Assembly: GCA_946549155.1 (NCBI GenBank)
Contig: CAMNQN010000012.1
Span: 1-24,662, forward strand
Reading direction: 5' to 3'
From: an uncultured Lachnospiraceae bacterium
Lineage (GTDB): Bacteria > Bacillota > Clostridia > Lachnospirales > Lachnospiraceae
DNA: 24,662 nucleotides
Each line of letters opens with the position of its first letter. Within the stretch, counting starts at the first letter, position 1. Made by a program: the position numbers and the translations under genes. Under the pieces are notes generated by a model. That model was not told the origin of the DNA. It did no database searches and saw only the letters and a program-made list of their open reading frames with translations. Below are positions 22,487 through 24,662 of the stretch, piece by piece.

Positions 22487-22877
22487 AAGCAATGGTACAG
22501 CATTTGAAAGAGAATTTGCCCGGATGTTGGCAGGACATGACTTCTGGGTACACTGCATCAGGGATAATGCCAATGGCCAGCCATTTGATGTGATAGCGGC
22601 CAGGGACGGCGTTACCTATGTGTTTGACTGCAAAGACTGTATCCAGGAGCGTTTCCCGCTCAGCCGCGTGGAAGAAAACCAGAAAACCGCCATGGGCCAT
22701 TGGTGGGGCTGTGGCAATACAGAGCCGATGTTTGCAATCCGGCTTCCCGGGCAGAACATCAGGATATTTTCTTATTCACTTATGATGGATATGGTTGAGA
22801 ATGGGGTAAGGGAATTGTCCGGAAAAAGGATAGAGGAATGCACACTCCCCTTTGAAAGGTGGGTGATGATGCTGTGA
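22476..22877 (+). CDS. Holliday-junction-resolvase-like PD-(D/E)xK nuclease
   Basis: A 133-residue endonuclease candidate of the Hjc/RecU-like restriction fold. Visible catalytic pattern: Glu11/Glu13 (AFEREFARML), Asp38 (GQPFDVIA), then Asp51-x-Lys53 (VFDCKDC), followed by a Q in ENQKT (about 66-70). It should cleave branched DNA during replication or before packaging. GGAGGATGAG lies upstream of ATG 22476. The stop TGA overlaps the GTG start of the helicase (4 bases). Lengths fit phage resolvases. Confidence 0.82.
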   Translation: MSNKSNGTAFEREFARMLAGHDFWVHCIRDNANGQPFDVIAARDGVTYVFDCKDCIQERFPLSRVEENQKTAMGHWWGCGNTEPMFAIRLPGQNIRIFSYSLMMDMVENGVRELSGKRIEECTLPFERWVMML

Positions 22878-24268
22878 AAGTAACGATCAGCAATGAAATC
22901 AGGATCCAGGATGCGCCGCAGGAGCTTATCCAGGTAATCCGCAGGGAACTGAGCATGCCAAACCCGGAATACGGCAGAAGGCTGCGTATGGGGCTCTGGA
23001 CGGGTCGCACGGAGCCGCAGATCTGCCTTTACTACGTGGATGGCAGCAGCATAGTGATCCCTTGCGGGGCCGGGGAGCTGGTTGGACCATACACAGATAA
23101 AAGCACAGAGTTAAAGATTGACCTGGCAGATAACGGTTTGCTGGAATATTCCGGAAGCGTGCCGCTTTACGAATATCAGACGAAAGCGGTGGCCTTAATG
23201 AAATGTCATTCCAGCGGTATTCTCCAGAGTCCTTGCGGTTCCGGGAAAACACAGATGGGGATTGCGCTGGCGGCTTCGTTGAGAAGAAAAACTTTGTGGG
23301 TGACTCACACACAGGATCTGTTGCAGCAGTCCTACAGCCGGGCAGCACAATATTTCCAGGAGAACTGCCTGGGGAAGATTTCCGGTGGAAGAGTGGAGAT
23401 TGGAAGCCATATGACGTTTGCGACGGTGCAGACGTTGAGCAAATTGGATCTTTGCAAATATAAATACACATGGGATGTGGTGGTTGTGGATGAATGCCAC
23501 AGGGTGGCCGGGAGCCCGGCCAGCGCCAGGATGTTTTACAGGGTAATGAGCCAGCTGGCGGCCAAATACAAGTATGGTCTGAGTGCGACGGTGCACCGTT
23601 CAGACGGCTTGATCAAAAGTACCTTTGCGATTATTGGCCCGGTACGTTACCGGGTACCGGAAGAGGCTGTGAGAGAGAAAACCGTGCAGGTGACAGTCCG
23701 GCGCAGGGATACCGGCGTGGAGCTGGACCGCAGCTGTCTGGATACAGACGGAACACTTGTTTATGGCAAGCTGCTTCCGTATCTGACAGAACATGCGGGA
23801 CGCTGCCGTAGGATCGTAGGGGATTTGTCCAGGAACCGGGAGCATTACAATCTGATCTTGTCTGACCGCCTGGATCATCTGAGGCTGCTGATGTCTATGC
23901 TACCGGAAGAGTGCCGGCCCTTCGCCGTAATGATAGATGGGTACATGACGAGCAAGCGCGGTAAAGCAGAGCGGGAATACGCTATTGAGGCCATGAGAAA
24001 GGGACAGAAGCATTTTCTGTTTGCATCTTACAGCTTGGCAAAAGAGGGGTTGGACATCCCTGGCCTTGACCGTCTCTACCTGACCACTCCGAAAAAGGAC
24101 TATGCGGTGGTGACGCAGAGTATTGGACGAATTGCCCGGGTGTCCCCCGGGAAACGGGATGCGGTTTGCTATGATTACGTTGACCGGATCGGCTTTTGCG
24201 AAAGCCAGTATCGCAAAAGGAAAACCAGTTATCGAAAGGCCGGGTGTGTGATCAATGAACAGTCTTGA
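22874..24268 (+). CDS. Phage SF2 DEAD/DEAH-box helicase
   Basis: A 464-residue SF2 helicase of the XPB/RecG-like DEAH group. Motif I is PCGSGKT with Lys125; motif II is DECH (206-209); motif III is SAT near 237; motif V is KEGLDIPG and motif VI is QSIGRIARV toward the C-terminus. A Q-tip-like EYQTKAV lies before motif I. The N-terminal 95 residues (KVTISNEIRIQ...) form an extra domain. GTG 22874 is preferred over 22859 because it overlaps the upstream stop as GTGA with GGTGGGTGATG ahead. It probably works with the nuclease in recombination-dependent replication. Confidence 0.9.
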   Translation: MKVTISNEIRIQDAPQELIQVIRRELSMPNPEYGRRLRMGLWTGRTEPQICLYYVDGSSIVIPCGAGELVGPYTDKSTELKIDLADNGLLEYSGSVPLYEYQTKAVALMKCHSSGILQSPCGSGKTQMGIALAASLRRKTLWVTHTQDLLQQSYSRAAQYFQENCLGKISGGRVEIGSHMTFATVQTLSKLDLCKYKYTWDVVVVDECHRVAGSPASARMFYRVMSQLAAKYKYGLSATVHRSDGLIKSTFAIIGPVRYRVPEEAVREKTVQVTVRRRDTGVELDRSCLDTDGTLVYGKLLPYLTEHAGRCRRIVGDLSRNREHYNLILSDRLDHLRLLMSMLPEECRPFAVMIDGYMTSKRGKAEREYAIEAMRKGQKHFLFASYSLAKEGLDIPGLDRLYLTTPKKDYAVVTQSIGRIARVSPGKRDAVCYDYVDRIGFCESQYRKRKTSYRKAGCVINEQS

Positions 24269-24599
24269 ATTAAGAAAACAGGTGACGCACCTGAAACAGG
24301 TGAAAAAACGCAATGAGGAAAAGGTACCGCAGGAAGAGCTGACGGGGAAATATCGGGAGGCCTACGGGAAACTGTGTGAGAATTTAAAAAGCAGCCAGGC
24401 GGAGCTCAAAACGAAATACGTTGAGTTCCTGCGCCAGATGGTAGAGATCTTATCAGATGCTGTTTATGCAGATCCTGACGAGGAATATCAGATGATACAT
24501 GAAAGGTTTCGGGCATTTGATGATGCTTGCGGAGGAGATCCTCTTTTTCGGAAGATTATGGAGACGGTGTTTTTCTTCGAGGACATGAGGGAGGAATGA
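24255..24599 (+). CDS. Hypothetical phage protein (114 aa)
   Basis: A helical, charged protein (ELRKQVTHLKQVKKRNEEKV ... LKTKYVEFLRQMVEIL) with a mostly acidic C-terminus. It overlaps the helicase by 14 bases and stops 2 bases before the next ATG, so it is part of the same operon. No domain is recognised; the N-terminal part may form a coiled coil. Confidence 0.7.
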   Translation: MNSLELRKQVTHLKQVKKRNEEKVPQEELTGKYREAYGKLCENLKSSQAELKTKYVEFLRQMVEILSDAVYADPDEEYQMIHERFRAFDDACGGDPLFRKIMETVFFFEDMREE

Positions 24600-24601
24600 G
24601 T

Positions 24602-24662
24602 ATGCTCTGGATGGCAGTAACAGCAGATAAGTACGAACTACCGCTGGTTGTAGAAGCTACTC
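24602..24662 (+). CDS. Hypothetical phage protein, 3' end outside the window
   Basis: An ORF starts at ATG 24602 with MLWMAVTADKYELPLVVEAT and continues past the edge. SD GAGGGAGGAATG stands just ahead. Only 20 codons are visible, too few to assign. It is the next gene in the early operon. Confidence 0.6.
   Translation, partial: MLWMAVTADKYELPLVVEAT

Larger units (their letters stand above)
11830..24662. mobile_element. Left part of a temperate siphophage prophage
   Basis: The stretch runs from the broken host gene to the window edge. It has the order integrase, accessory Abi, ImmA, cI, operators, Cro, early genes and replication module. The set Gp157, P-loop ATPase, DUF669-like protein, CHC2 protein, DUF927 helicase and SF2 helicase is typical of Firmicutes siphophages. 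No packaging, head or tail genes are in view; they should follow to the right. The replication genes look intact, with no frameshifts, so the element could be active. Confidence 0.92.

Overview
The window looks like a Lachnospiraceae-type (Clostridia) chromosome, carrying the left part of an integrated temperate siphophage. The host signs are many SD-led genes, roughly even GC in the host part, a YitT/DUF2179 membrane protein, threonine/glutamate-rich SH3b lipoproteins and a C_GCAxxG_C_C protein. The family assignment is inferred from gene content and style, and the genus cannot be fixed from sequence alone.

Host part (1 to about 11,830). It begins inside a hybrid histidine kinase with two receiver domains. 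Next, probably in the same operon, come a fused-subunit acyl-CoA:acetate-type CoA-transferase and a YitT family membrane protein. A membrane-anchored SH3b protein with a 36-bp tandem-repeat stalk follows. Signal peptidase I and a DinB/Pol IV-type Y-family polymerase lie on the minus strand. Back on the plus strand are an SH3b lipoprotein, a small Cys-rich C_GCAxxG_C_C protein translationally coupled to a short amidohydrolase, and a second, larger SH3b lipoprotein. Strong promoter and terminator candidates bracket the SH3b genes. The host part ends in the 3' portion of a NitT/TauT-type ABC substrate-binding protein gene, cut off at about 11,830.

Prophage left arm (about 11,830 to the right edge). 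A serine recombinase integrase abuts the broken host gene. Then comes a leftward lysogeny and accessory block: an Abi_2/AbiF-like HEPN protein with its own consensus promoter and a short two-hairpin leader RNA ending in an intrinsic terminator just before the SD, an ImmA/IrrE-like protein, and a cI-like repressor. A compact intergenic region holds four related operators and two face-to-face promoters. Cro and the rightward early genes follow: small ORFs, Gp157, hypotheticals, a Sak4-like P-loop ATPase, a DUF669-like ssDNA-binding candidate, a CHC2 zinc-finger protein and a DUF927-type helicase. After these is a 300-bp iteron-rich, AT-rich gap that looks like a replication origin, then a Holliday-junction-resolvase-like nuclease and an SF2 helicase. 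No structural genes or right attachment site are inside the window.

Most notable is the AbiF-like gene with its own structured leader RNA. The arrangement of promoter, small structured RNA, terminator and HEPN toxin resembles an RNA-antitoxin (type III-like) system. Other points worth checking are a second small-RNA candidate between integrase and abi, the iteron cluster, and acidic LPF-type tails on two replication proteins.
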